Below are positions 35,298 through 44,377 of a DNA stretch of 64,000 bases, piece after piece. The stretch is taken from the NCBI GenBank assembly GCA_964627455.1, contig CAZVKC010000026.1, forward strand, positions 30,569-94,568, read 5' to 3'. Source of the stretch: F-183 sp964627455. Its GTDB lineage: Bacteria; Acidobacteriota; Terriglobia; Bryobacterales; Bryobacteraceae. The stretch's first letter is position 1; every line of letters begins with the position of its first letter. The notes under the pieces are model-generated. The model saw only the letters and a program-made list of their open reading frames with translations, was not told the DNA's origin and did not search any database. A program made the position numbers and the translations under genes.

Positions 35298-36270
35298 GCC
35301 GGCGATGCTCCTCAATCAGATCGCGGACTTGCGCCGCCTCAATCAATGGCGACTCGTGCGCCGCCGCGGCCCTCTCGATCGACGCAGGATCCTTGAAGCC
35401 ATGCCCCGTGACGAGGCACACAGCGGTCTCGCTGGCGCCAATCCAGCCCTCTGCTTTCGCACGCAAAAAACCAGCGAACGCCGTCGCACCCGCAGGTTCG
35501 CAGTAAATCCCCTCGCTGCTCAACAGCGTCTGCTGCGCATCGAACACCTCCGTGTCGTTCACTGCGATGCCGCGGCCACCACATTCGTACAGCCGTGTCA
35601 GCGCAAGCGTCGCGTCGATGTCGGTCGGGACGGAAAGTCCGCTGATCGCAGTCGTACTCGCAACTGCCTCCGCGGTTCGATGCTGTTGGCTCCAGGCGCC
35701 AACGACCGTCGCGCACCCGGAAGGCTGCACCGCGTGGACCTTTACTTTTCTCTCGAATCCCTGCACCACCGCGCTATACAAGCCACCGCCGCCAACGGGT
35801 ACGAATACATGATCCGGGGCCACGGTGCGGAGCTCGTGCGAGATCGTCTCGACTCCCGCCATGCCGCGCGGGCAGTAGCGAAATGCGGACACGATCAGCG
35901 GCACACCCGACGCCCGCAGCGATGCGAACACCGCATCGGTGATCGCAGGATCCACCGCAAATCCCGGAATCCGCACCACGGTCGCGCCATGCGCGCGCAT
36001 CTGCATCACCTTGCCCGCCGGCGCATCCGCGTTGGCGAAGATCATGCAGCGGATCCCCAGTCGCGCCGCGTAAGCCGCCAGTGACGCTCCGGTATTCCCC
36101 GACGATGTCGCGATCACGAACTTCGTGCCGGCCGGCAATTCCTGCAACTCGCGTGCAATGAAGCGATCCTTGTACGATCCCGTCGGATTGCATTGCTCGA
36201 GCTTGAAGTGCAGTCCGCTGCAACGCGCACTCGCGATGCACGGTGTGTTGCCTTCGCCAAGGATGCTCAA
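35287..36270 (-). CDS. Threonine synthase/dehydratase-like PLP enzyme
   Basis: The 327-residue fold type II PLP enzyme has the lysine in CNPTGSYKDR (Lys34), the cofactor-binding SSGNTGAS (about residues 57-64) and the phosphate loop VPVGGGGLYS. It resembles threonine synthase and threonine dehydratase of the shorter kind, and also the EutB-like enzymes of ectoine clusters. A C-terminal LVTGHGFKD is the threonine synthase-like ending. Substrate specificity is not determined. Its start overlaps the MBL gene stop by 4 bases. Confidence 0.85.
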   Translation of the reverse strand: MSILGEGNTPCIASARCSGLHFKLEQCNPTGSYKDRFIARELQELPAGTKFVIATSSGNTGASLAAYAARLGIRCMIFANADAPAGKVMQMRAHGATVVRIPGFAVDPAITDAVFASLRASGVPLIVSAFRYCPRGMAGVETISHELRTVAPDHVFVPVGGGGLYSAVVQGFERKVKVHAVQPSGCATVVGAWSQQHRTAEAVASTTAISGLSVPTDIDATLALTRLYECGGRGIAVNDTEVFDAQQTLLSSEGIYCEPAGATAFAGFLRAKAEGWIGASETAVCLVTGHGFKDPASIERAAAAHESPLIEAAQVRDLIEEHRRHAG

Positions 36271-37022
36271 AATATCAGGTCCCCCTGGCCGACGCAGCGC
36301 GGCACGAATCCCTTGCGCAATTCCGCAGCGGCAAGATCAATATGCTGCTGGCCGCCTTCGAGCGTGAACAAGCCGTGTCCGGGAAACAGCGCGTCAATCT
36401 GCAGGCCAGCGAGTTTCCCGATATCGCGACGGTAATCCTGCAGATTTGAGTCACTTGATTGAATCAGTCCAATGACGCCACCGTAAAACACGATGTCCGC
36501 GGTGAACAGGCATCGCAAGCCATCCTGCACGCAAGCGAATGCAAACGCATCCGACGCATGTCCCTGCACGCGGATCGCCTGTAGTTCGAAACCTTCCAGC
36601 CGCAGGATGTCTCCGTCATCGAACGTGCCCGCAACCGCGCACGCCTCGTACACCATCGCAGAAGGATACCCGCCCGCCGCCTGCGCGTCACGCAACCCGG
36701 AAGCCTCCGCGTCGCCGGATTCGAGAATCGCGCGCGTATGCACCGAGGCCCACACGGGCCAACCCAATTCGCGCGACAACGCCGCCGCGCCCGCCGCGTG
36801 ATCCGGATGCTTGTGCGTCACGAGAATCGTTCCTCCGCACGACAGATCTTCCCCAAACTCTTCACGCAGGTTCCCAATGATGCGCGATGTCGCAAGCCCG
36901 CTGCCGGAGTCGATGAGCAGGATCCCCGCATGAGACCGCAGCGCATACACGTGGCAGTCGTACGTACTGCTCAGTCCGAACTGCCGGCTGCCCACCATGC
37001 GGATCCAGGGACGTATGCGCAT
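36267..37022 (-). CDS. MBL-fold metallo-hydrolase
   Basis: The 251-residue protein has the metallo-beta-lactamase motif THKHPDH (His70, His72, Asp74 and His75), a later QGHASDAF histidine, TADIVFYGG and a C-terminal FPGHGL. It lacks a signal peptide. The family hydrolyses esters, thioesters or lactams with one or two metals. Here it follows the sialidase-like gene and overlaps the PLP gene start by 4 bases, so it is probably part of the same pathway. Confidence 0.9.
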   Translation of the reverse strand: MRIRPWIRMVGSRQFGLSSTYDCHVYALRSHAGILLIDSGSGLATSRIIGNLREEFGEDLSCGGTILVTHKHPDHAAGAAALSRELGWPVWASVHTRAILESGDAEASGLRDAQAAGGYPSAMVYEACAVAGTFDDGDILRLEGFELQAIRVQGHASDAFAFACVQDGLRCLFTADIVFYGGVIGLIQSSDSNLQDYRRDIGKLAGLQIDALFPGHGLFTLEGGQQHIDLAAAELRKGFVPRCVGQGDLIF

Positions 37023-37026
37023 CGCG

Positions 37027-38106
37027 TTATTGATAAAACCAGTCGAGCGGCACGGCCTTCAACTTCAAAGACCAGCGTGGCTCTTTCACACGTGGCTGCT
37101 GCTCGACATAGTACGTCAACAGAGCGCGATCCTTCAGCCATTCGATGCCCGTATATGCGAAGGTCGCATTGGCCGTCTCATCGACGTTCTTCACATGGGC
37201 CCACGTGAGACCCTCGTCCTTCGACACCGCCGCCGTCAGCGGCCACCGCTTTGGACCCGGCGCGTTGTTCCAGATCAGCACCAGATCGCCCGTCTTCGGA
37301 TGCCGCTTGATCGACTGCGGCGACAACGGCGAATCGAGGTTCGCCATCGCTTCCAGGTCCGACCACGTCACGCCGCGATCCTTCGAATACGACTTGTAGA
37401 TCCGTCCCAACTCCGTGCGGACCCACAGCATCACGCGTCCATCCTTCAACTCGATGACGCCCGGTTCCTGCGCGCCGTGTTTGGTCTGCGGCAGATCGAG
37501 GATCGTCTCACTCGGCTTCCACGAGGCGCCCTCATCGTCTGAATAGTACACGCGCGAACGAATGCGAGGATCCACCCGATAGTCGGTCGTGTAAAAGACC
37601 GGCATCAAAATACGGCCGCTTTTCAACTGGATCGCGCGATCGTGATTGAAACCTGTATACGAAGGCGACGGCGTAATCGCCATCGGCTTCGGCGCAGAAA
37701 ACGTCTTCGCATCGTCGCTCGAAAGCCGAACCATCGGCGCGCAATCAGCCTGCGAGTTCTTGCGGCAGAACAGGAACAGGATCTTGCCGGACTTCAGCCG
37801 CAGCAGATCCGGTTCCATCACATTCATCTCGCCGATATTCTCCTGCAGCGTGAACTTCTCGCCCCAGGTCTCGCCCTTATCCTTCGAAATCTTCGCGGAG
37901 ATTCGCGCACTGCCCCAGTCGCTGCCGGCGGACGTGTAGAAGTCGATCCAGGCCAGCAGCACGCGGCCATCGCGCAGCACGACCATGTCCGCCTCGGAAT
38001 TGCGATTGTTCCCTTCGCCGGCCGGAGCAACGAAGTACTCGAACGGCAGCTTCGACGCGGCATACACAACCGCAACGAAGAGCAGCAAAAGCGAAAAGCG
38101 TCTCAC
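37027..38106 (-). CDS. BNR-repeat sialidase-like protein, exported
   Basis: The 359-residue protein has a signal-like start (FSLLLLFVAVVYAASK) and several BNR/Asp-box motifs of the form SxDxGxTW: SKDKGETW, SDDEGASW, SKDRGVTW and SKDEGLTW, four blades of a six-bladed propeller. Sialidases of this fold release terminal sugars, but many secreted BNR proteins here act on other glycosidic or lactone substrates. Catalytic residues could not be assigned with certainty. Its stop is 4 bases from the MBL start, and its start overlaps the aminotransferase stop. Confidence 0.85.
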   Translation of the reverse strand: MRRFSLLLLFVAVVYAASKLPFEYFVAPAGEGNNRNSEADMVVLRDGRVLLAWIDFYTSAGSDWGSARISAKISKDKGETWGEKFTLQENIGEMNVMEPDLLRLKSGKILFLFCRKNSQADCAPMVRLSSDDAKTFSAPKPMAITPSPSYTGFNHDRAIQLKSGRILMPVFYTTDYRVDPRIRSRVYYSDDEGASWKPSETILDLPQTKHGAQEPGVIELKDGRVMLWVRTELGRIYKSYSKDRGVTWSDLEAMANLDSPLSPQSIKRHPKTGDLVLIWNNAPGPKRWPLTAAVSKDEGLTWAHVKNVDETANATFAYTGIEWLKDRALLTYYVEQQPRVKEPRWSLKLKAVPLDWFYQ

Positions 38107-39401
38107 AGCCGCTCCACGGCACGAAGCGTCGCGTCGATCGCGGCATCATCATGCGCCGCACTGATGTACCAGCGCCCGTCCGGCAGCGCCAGCACGCCTT
38201 CATCCAGCAAGCCCATCAAAAACTGCGCATACAGCGGCTTGTTGCACGCGAGCGTGTCGCGATACTCCACCGGGGTCGTCTTCTGGAAATGCAGTTGAAA
38301 GCAAGGCCCCTCGCCCGTCGCCACGACATCGACACCCTTCGCTCGCAGAATTGCCGTCATCCCCTCGCGCAATCGCGAACCCAGTCGATGCAGCCGCTCA
38401 TACACGCCCTCGCCACTCAACTCCCGCAGCGCCGCGACGCAAGCCGCCAGCGCCAGCGGATTCCCATTCAGAGTCCCCGCATGCACCACCTTGCCATCCG
38501 CGATCAGCCGCATGTACTCGTCGCGACCCGCCAGCACAGACAACGGCAATCCCGCCGCCGCTGCCTTCGCGAACGTCGCAAGATCCGGCGTCACCCCGTA
38601 ATACTGCTGCCCGCCCCCGAGCGCCAGCCGGAACCCGGTGATCACCTCGTCGAAGATCAACAACGCGCTATGCCGCGTCGAAATCTCGCGCAGGAACTGC
38701 AGGAATCCGGGCTCCGCCGGAATGCAGCCGCTATTGCACAACAGCGGCTCGCAGATGATCGCGGAAATCTGCCCTTCGTGCGCAGCGAACGCGCGTTCTA
38801 CACTCTCGCGGTTGTTCCACCGCGCGACCACCGCGCCGGACCACGGCCTTTGTCCCATCCCCACCGGCGCAGGCACAGGCGAATCGAACTGCTCCGGTGT
38901 CACCTTGTATCCGACCAGCACCGAATCGTCCCAGCCGTGATAGTGGCCCTCGAACTTCAGGTACAGCGGCCGCCCCGTCACGCCGCGCGCCAGCCGCAGC
39001 GCCACCTGCACGATCTCCGTGCCGCTATTGGCGAACGCAACTTTGTCCGCACAAGGAATCGCCGCGCACAACGCCTCGGACGCTTCGTACTCGAGCGCGT
39101 GCTGCGCGCCGAACGTATGTCCCAACGCCAACTGCCGCGCCACAGCCTCATTCACTACATCCGGCGCATGACCTAAGATCAGCGGTCCCCACGCGAGCGT
39201 GTAGTCGACGTACTCGTTTCCGTCGACATCCGTGATCCGCGGACCCTTGCCATGCGTATAGAACAGCGGATACGGCTGCGCCGCGCGACGCAGCGCTGTC
39301 GACACTCCACCCGCGAGCGTCTTCTGTGAACGCTCGTAACACGCCAGCGACTTCGGAGTCTTCGCGCGCACCGACGCTTCGCGATTCGAAGAAAGCATCA
39401 T
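38103..39401 (-). CDS. Class III aminotransferase (glutamate-1-semialdehyde aminomutase-like)
   Basis: The 432-residue PLP enzyme has the fold type I, class III pattern: EGHYHGWDD, IFDEVITGFR (Asp251) and FAKAAAAGLP with the PLP lysine at Lys279. The shape resembles HemL and related omega-aminotransferases. The location in an operon with a deacylase, RidA and a threonine-dehydratase-like enzyme argues for a catabolic amino transfer rather than haem synthesis, by inference. The gene overlaps its neighbours by 4 bases on both sides. Confidence 0.9.
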   Translation of the reverse strand: MMLSSNREASVRAKTPKSLACYERSQKTLAGGVSTALRRAAQPYPLFYTHGKGPRITDVDGNEYVDYTLAWGPLILGHAPDVVNEAVARQLALGHTFGAQHALEYEASEALCAAIPCADKVAFANSGTEIVQVALRLARGVTGRPLYLKFEGHYHGWDDSVLVGYKVTPEQFDSPVPAPVGMGQRPWSGAVVARWNNRESVERAFAAHEGQISAIICEPLLCNSGCIPAEPGFLQFLREISTRHSALLIFDEVITGFRLALGGGQQYYGVTPDLATFAKAAAAGLPLSVLAGRDEYMRLIADGKVVHAGTLNGNPLALAACVAALRELSGEGVYERLHRLGSRLREGMTAILRAKGVDVVATGEGPCFQLHFQKTTPVEYRDTLACNKPLYAQFLMGLLDEGVLALPDGRWYISAAHDDAAIDATLRAVERL

Positions 39402-40327
39402 GATTCCACCGCCACCAGAAACAGCGTGTCGCCGGCTTCCACCACCGGCATCTCACGCGTCAACCCGACCGTCGCATCGAACGGCGCGAAATACTCTTCC
39501 ATCGTTTCTCCAAAATCGTCGACCAGTCGTCCCAGCCGCTGGCCTTTCGCGACGCGATCGAGCAACGCGACGTCGCGCATCAGGAACCCAGGGCGCGTCG
39601 CGGAAATCCCTTCATCGGTATTGCCCACGCCATGCAGCCTCCGCGGCGCCGCAACGGGCAACTCGATCTCACCTTCGATAATCCCCAAAAAACGAAGCAA
39701 ATTGCGGATCCCGCGTTTCATCATCTCGAGATCGGCCGCAGCGATACGCGCCGCGCCCCACGCTTCCGTATACAAAAACGGAATCCCACGATCCCGCGCC
39801 GACGAAATCGTACGCCCTGCCTCGATCACCGGATGCCCCCAGGTCACGGGCGCGCCGAACACTTCGGATGCCGCGACGCCCTCCGGGTCGTACTCGTTGT
39901 ACCCCACCATCGACGGCATGCCGTACCGAATCCCGCCGCTATGCAGATCCAGATAAAACGAAGCGCGAGCTAAAACGTTGTGATCGAACGTCCACGCGAT
40001 GCGTTCAGAAAGAGTCCCGTCGGGCTTGCCGGGAAACACCCGCGCCAGATTCGCCCCGTCCACAGGACTCACGCGATTGCACGCGCGATGCGCCGGAGGA
40101 TTCAACACGGGAACCGCCATCAACGAACCCCGCATCGCGTGCACATCCAAATCCGCAAACACCTCGTGGATCGCCCGCACGCCTTCGTACTCATCGCCAT
40201 GCACGCCGGCCGTCACCACCAGCGTCGCGCCGCTAGCACTGCCGCAAGCAGACAACACAGGCAAAGCGACATCCGCCGTCACAGGCAGCCACTGGCGCTG
40301 CTTCGATCCCGGTTCGAAAACGATCAC
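39398..40327 (-). CDS. Succinylglutamate desuccinylase/aspartoacylase family deacylase
   Basis: The 309-residue zinc-dependent amidohydrolase has the metal-site GVHGDEYEG (His-x-x-Glu) at about residues 42-50 and DLHSGG at about 126-131. It ends VEAGDTLFLVAVES. The family removes acyl groups from N-acyl amino acids (AstE, AspA, and DoeB in ectoine breakdown). It is the first gene of the eight-gene coupled unit and follows the RNase H-like gene after 21 bases. Confidence 0.9.
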   Translation of the reverse strand: MIVFEPGSKQRQWLPVTADVALPVLSACGSASGATLVVTAGVHGDEYEGVRAIHEVFADLDVHAMRGSLMAVPVLNPPAHRACNRVSPVDGANLARVFPGKPDGTLSERIAWTFDHNVLARASFYLDLHSGGIRYGMPSMVGYNEYDPEGVAASEVFGAPVTWGHPVIEAGRTISSARDRGIPFLYTEAWGAARIAAADLEMMKRGIRNLLRFLGIIEGEIELPVAAPRRLHGVGNTDEGISATRPGFLMRDVALLDRVAKGQRLGRLVDDFGETMEEYFAPFDATVGLTREMPVVEAGDTLFLVAVES

Positions 40328-40348
40328 AAAGGGTTAGTTTATCCGCTG

Positions 40349-41596
40349 CTAGAGCAGCCTGCGCGATGAAGCCCGCCGCGCGAGCCGTTCCTCGCGCTTG
40401 CGCAGCTCCGGCGTGTCGATGATGTTCAGCGCCGTGCGCGTCATCTCGAGTGCCATCACGTAGTTCTTCTCGCTGTGCTCGAAGTACTTCGCGAGTTCTT
40501 CATAGGCCTCGGTGCGGAACGGATTCGGCGATTGCGTGAGTTCGGTGAAGACCGCGACAGCCGCATCCTCGCGCCCGCGCTTTTTCTCTAACGCCGCAAG
40601 ATCCCACATCGCGCGGAACAGCAAATCATCCCGCAAACCGCGCGCGATCGCGCCGCGGAACAAGCCCGCTGCCTGATCCTCCTGCCCTGCCTGTCGCATC
40701 CAGCGCGCAAGCCCCAGCATCTCCGCGCCGTGCCCGAAGCGATACTCTTCCGGCGACTTGAACGCGAACGGCACAATCGCCGTCAAGCACGCGAGCGTCA
40801 CGATGTCGAGCACGTTGTGATGCAGGATCGGCACGACGCGAAACGCCTCCTGCGTGCGGATGTACTCGAAGTACACATACGGGATCATCTCGCCGGGCAG
40901 GTCGCCCTGGCGCTCCAATCCCAGGATGCGATTCTCGAGTTCCACCAGCCGGCAACTGTCGAACCGCAGCTTCCACAGCCGGCGCGCGGCGTACAGCAGA
41001 TCGACATGCCGCATCCCCGCAAATGGCGGCTTCGAACGCGACATGCGATAGCGCGTCTCGAGCAGCGGCTGATCATACGACTTGCCGTTATACGTCACCA
41101 GAATGTCGAACTGCTGCAGATACTCCGTAAGCGCAAGCAACATGCTGGGCTCTTCGTCGTAGTTCCGCATGAAGAACTGCCGCACCGTGAACCCTTCAGG
41201 CCCAATCGACCCCACGCCAATCAAAAACGCGTAAGTCCCCGAACCGCCCGCGAGCCCCGTCGTTTCCGTGTCCAGAAACGCCCAGCGCTGCGGAGGCGCC
41301 GCGCCCGACTCGCCGCTGGTGATCGCTTCCAGCAAATCGTGCGGCAATTCCTCGAGGTCCGAAATATCGATCGACCCGTACCGCTTGTGCCGCTCGTACA
41401 GCTTCGTCGTCTGAAAATGCTTGCCCAGCGTGTTCTCGACTTCCTCGCCAGACAAGTACTCCTCAACGAACAACTGCGGCGCAGGCGAAGGCTTTGGCCG
41501 CGCCACGGCAAGCGCCGGGCGGGATCCATTCGCATACTTCGCGTCGATCCTCGCCACGCGCTTGCGTAGCGCGGCCAATTGTTCCTGGATATCCAA
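40349..41596 (-). CDS. RNase H-like exonuclease with C-terminal helical domain
   Basis: The 415-residue protein has an RNase H/DEDD fold: FLDTETTGLAGGSGTYAF near residue 107, LVTYNGKSYDQPLLETR at about 167, and a final HHNVLDIVTL at about 265, the set of acidic residues of the YprB-like group. The C-terminal part (about residues 290-415) is made of helical repeats resembling TPR. The likely substrate is nucleic acid. It may be transcribed as the leading gene of the catabolic operon, but its role there is not evident. Confidence 0.82.
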   Translation of the reverse strand: MDIQEQLAALRKRVARIDAKYANGSRPALAVARPKPSPAPQLFVEEYLSGEEVENTLGKHFQTTKLYERHKRYGSIDISDLEELPHDLLEAITSGESGAAPPQRWAFLDTETTGLAGGSGTYAFLIGVGSIGPEGFTVRQFFMRNYDEEPSMLLALTEYLQQFDILVTYNGKSYDQPLLETRYRMSRSKPPFAGMRHVDLLYAARRLWKLRFDSCRLVELENRILGLERQGDLPGEMIPYVYFEYIRTQEAFRVVPILHHNVLDIVTLACLTAIVPFAFKSPEEYRFGHGAEMLGLARWMRQAGQEDQAAGLFRGAIARGLRDDLLFRAMWDLAALEKKRGREDAAVAVFTELTQSPNPFRTEAYEELAKYFEHSEKNYVMALEMTRTALNIIDTPELRKREERLARRASSRRLL

Positions 41597-41646
41597 CTTT
41601 CGCCCTTTATTCCCTAGTTCACTATACGGGTTTCGGGCGTGTCAGA

Positions 41647-42309
41647 TCAAGCGGACTTCCGGCTGTCGCGAATCTCCTGCAACAGCTTCTCGACCTCTTC
41701 ATCGTGCTCCAGCGCCGCCAAACGGTCCGCAGGATCCTCATCGAGCATCTGCGTCTTCGCCAGGCCCACAGCCTCGGTCTGCTGCACCTTGGACTTCATC
41801 CGTTGAAACGCGCCCGTATCCTTCAACTCCGCGACCTTCCACCGTGCGTCGGCGGCCTTCTTCAACACCTTGCTGCGCCGGTGCTGCGCGATCACCACTT
41901 CCGCGTGCGCCTGCGTTTCAGCCAGCTTCACCTGCAGCTTTGAGAGCGCCGACTTCAGCAACTCGACCTGCGCATTCTGATCTTCGATCTGCTGCGCGAA
42001 GCTCGCCGCCGTCCGTTTGAACGCGATCGACTTCTCCGCCGCCACACGCCCGAGGTCGTCCTGATTGCGATCCACTGCGAACTGGGCCTTTCGAACCCAG
42101 TCCGCAGCGAGCGCTTCGTTTTCGTCCTTCTTCTTGACCAGCAGGTGATGATCGGCGATGGCGATCGCCACCTGCGTCTTCAACTGCAGCAGTTGATTCT
42201 GCATGTCGAGGATCACCTGCTTGATCATCTTCTCCGGATCTTCGGCCTTGTCGATGAGGTCGTTGATATTGGCCCGGATCAGGGTAGTGACTCGCTCCAG
42301 TAGTGACAT
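41647..42309 (-). CDS. pspA: PspA/IM30 family protein
   Basis: The 220-residue protein is a long coiled coil of the PspA/IM30 family, with LLERVTTLIRANINDLIDKAEDPEKMIKQ at the start in pieces. PspA binds stressed membranes and preserves proton-motive force. It is the last gene of a four-gene unit with flotillin, an NfeD-like protein and an XRE regulator, with a 6-base gap to flotillin. Confidence 0.9.
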   Translation of the reverse strand: MSLLERVTTLIRANINDLIDKAEDPEKMIKQVILDMQNQLLQLKTQVAIAIADHHLLVKKKDENEALAADWVRKAQFAVDRNQDDLGRVAAEKSIAFKRTAASFAQQIEDQNAQVELLKSALSKLQVKLAETQAHAEVVIAQHRRSKVLKKAADARWKVAELKDTGAFQRMKSKVQQTEAVGLAKTQMLDEDPADRLAALEHDEEVEKLLQEIRDSRKSA

Positions 42310-42315
42310 ATCGTG

Positions 42316-43761
42316 TTACTCGTCCTTCTTGTTCTCGCCGATGTTCTTCACCTTGCCGAGCAGTTCGGACATCTGCATGCCCGACAGCGTTTCGAACAAC
42401 GCCGGCACCTGCGCGGCGATCTTGGTGAGGTCGCCGGTGATCTTGTTCATGCCGGCGTCGGAACCGTTGCCCGTCGACACGATCGTGATCTTGTCGATCT
42501 GCGACAGCGGAGCCGCCAGCGCCCGCACCACTTCCGGCATGCCGGTGATCAGCTTGTCGACCACCGCCGCCTGGTTCCATTCCTGATACGCTTCCGCCTT
42601 GACATTCATCGCCTTGGCTTCCGCTTCACCCTTCTTGAGGATGATCTCGGCTTCCGCTTCACCGCGCTTGCGGATGATGTCGGCTTCCGCCTCACCCTGC
42701 GTACGCACGGTCTGCGCACGGGCTTCCGCTTCGAGGATCACGCGGTTCTTGTCTGCAGCCGCAATCGCTTCGATGCGCTGCTTCTCGATTTCCGCGGCCT
42801 TCAATACGTTCGCCACCAGTTCGCGTTCGCGGCGCAGGATTTCCGCCTCCTGCACCTTCACTTCCTGTTCCTTCTGCACCTGCAGGATCTTGACCTGCTC
42901 GGCCACGACCTTCTGCTGCATCATGTTCGCCTGGATGTCGTAGGACTTGTCGGCCTGCGCCTGCTGCCGCTTCACCATCTCGAGGTATTCGGCTTTCTTG
43001 ATTTCGAGGTCGCGCTGCGCTTCTGCCTGCCGCGCCTGTGACAGCGCTTCGGCCAGCACGCGCTCCTGGTCCGCCTGCGCCCGCGCCACAGCCGCTTCCC
43101 GCTGCGCTTCGGCGCGTTTGATCGCCGTATCGCGCTCGGCTTCCGCAGCTGCCACGTCGGCGTCGCGGCGAATGCGCGCGATATCCGGACGGCCCATGTT
43201 CGCGATGTACTCGTTCTTATCCCGGACTTCCTTGATCGTGAACGAAATCACCTCAAGGCCCATCTTCGACAGTTCTTCCGCGCACGTGGACCGCATGCGG
43301 TCGCCCACCATCTCGGGCTGCTTCACGATCTCTTCCACCGTCAACTGGCCGATAATGCCGCGCAGGTGGCCTTCCATCACCAGGCGAATCAGGTTCTGGC
43401 GATCATTGTCGGTCTTGGTGAGAAACTGCTCGGCCGCAGTCTGGATCGACACGGGGTCGCTTTGGACTTTGATCTGCGCGACGGCTTCGACCGTCACCGC
43501 GACGCCCTGGCGCGTGTACAGATCCTGTTGCGGCGCCACATCAAACGACATCAATTCGAGCGACAACTCGCGCGCGGACTCCACCATCGGAAAGATCACC
43601 GTGCCGTGACCTTTCACAATGCGTGTGCCGCGAAAACCATAGATGATCAGCGCCTGGTTGGGTCCGGCCTTGCGATAGAGCTTGGCCATGACAGTGAGTA
43701 GGAACAGTATCGTCGCGACCATCAACCCCGAGATCACGAGGACGTCCTGTGGGATTTGCAT
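42316..43761 (-). CDS. Flotillin family (SPFH) protein
   Basis: The 481-residue protein has an N-terminal membrane segment (about residues 6-26), an SPFH/band-7 domain (about 50-220) with YTRQGVAVTVEAVAQIKV, and a long Ala/Glu-rich coiled coil (about 230-400) typical of flotillins. Such proteins form membrane microdomains and scaffolds. The NfeD-like protein upstream is the usual flotillin partner. A 42-base gap separates it from the NfeD gene. Confidence 0.92.
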   Translation of the reverse strand: MQIPQDVLVISGLMVATILFLLTVMAKLYRKAGPNQALIIYGFRGTRIVKGHGTVIFPMVESARELSLELMSFDVAPQQDLYTRQGVAVTVEAVAQIKVQSDPVSIQTAAEQFLTKTDNDRQNLIRLVMEGHLRGIIGQLTVEEIVKQPEMVGDRMRSTCAEELSKMGLEVISFTIKEVRDKNEYIANMGRPDIARIRRDADVAAAEAERDTAIKRAEAQREAAVARAQADQERVLAEALSQARQAEAQRDLEIKKAEYLEMVKRQQAQADKSYDIQANMMQQKVVAEQVKILQVQKEQEVKVQEAEILRRERELVANVLKAAEIEKQRIEAIAAADKNRVILEAEARAQTVRTQGEAEADIIRKRGEAEAEIILKKGEAEAKAMNVKAEAYQEWNQAAVVDKLITGMPEVVRALAAPLSQIDKITIVSTGNGSDAGMNKITGDLTKIAAQVPALFETLSGMQMSELLGKVKNIGENKKDE

Positions 43762-43803
43762 TTGCTTGTTTCTCCTTTATTGCCTGTTTGCAAACACCGG
43801 AAT

Positions 43804-44376
43804 TCAATCGGACAAGCCGCTGAGTTCATCCCAGCGGCGCACATACGCGACCCCGTTCTCGTAGCGTGTCACCACGACTTCCGTGCTTCTCGGAATCGCC
43901 GCCTGTCCATCCTCCGCGCGGATCGGCACTGCCTTACGGAAATCGTTCTGCGAGTAGATCATCTCGCCGATGCCGCCGTTTTCGCGCACCGAACTCGACA
44001 CGCGGCCCAACACGCCGATCATGTCGAAATCCGCAGGATCGAGGTCCTTCTCATTTCGCAGAAGGACCTTCGCCACCAGATAGAAGACGATCGAAGCGCC
44101 GATGGTGCCGCTCACGATCGCCAACCCGAGCGCAAGGATGAGGCCGAAACTGGAATATCGCTCGAGTAAGTATCCGGTCCCGCCGAACCAGGCGAGAAAC
44201 GCCGATAACGTCGTGAAGTTGAACTTCGAAAAACCGTGGCCATGCCCGCCGTGCCCGTGCGGGATGTGCGCCTGCTGCCCCGGCATGTGGAAGTCCACCG
44301 AATGCATCAGGATCGCCAGCAGGCTCAACAGGAATCCAACCAGGAAACACAAAAGGTACAACTTTTCGGGAGTCAT
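43804..44376 (-). CDS. NfeD-like membrane protein
   Basis: The 190-residue protein has three or four N-terminal helices (about residues 7-25, 55-75 and 83-103) with a His/Gly-rich loop (HGHGGHGHG) after the first. A C-terminal soluble domain (about residues 120-190) has the OB-like IGVLGRVSSSVRENGGIGEMIY. It resembles YqiJ/NfeD partners of flotillins. The His-rich loop could bind metal. It follows the XRE gene by 1 base. Confidence 0.8.
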   Translation of the reverse strand: MTPEKLYLLCFLVGFLLSLLAILMHSVDFHMPGQQAHIPHGHGGHGHGFSKFNFTTLSAFLAWFGGTGYLLERYSSFGLILALGLAIVSGTIGASIVFYLVAKVLLRNEKDLDPADFDMIGVLGRVSSSVRENGGIGEMIYSQNDFRKAVPIRAEDGQAAIPRSTEVVVTRYENGVAYVRRWDELSGLSD

Positions 44377-44377
44377 G

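Noticed and set aside
40305..40325. A tRNA-like GGTTCGAA sequence
   Set aside because: It lies inside the deacylase coding sequence and no acceptor or anticodon stem can be formed around it.
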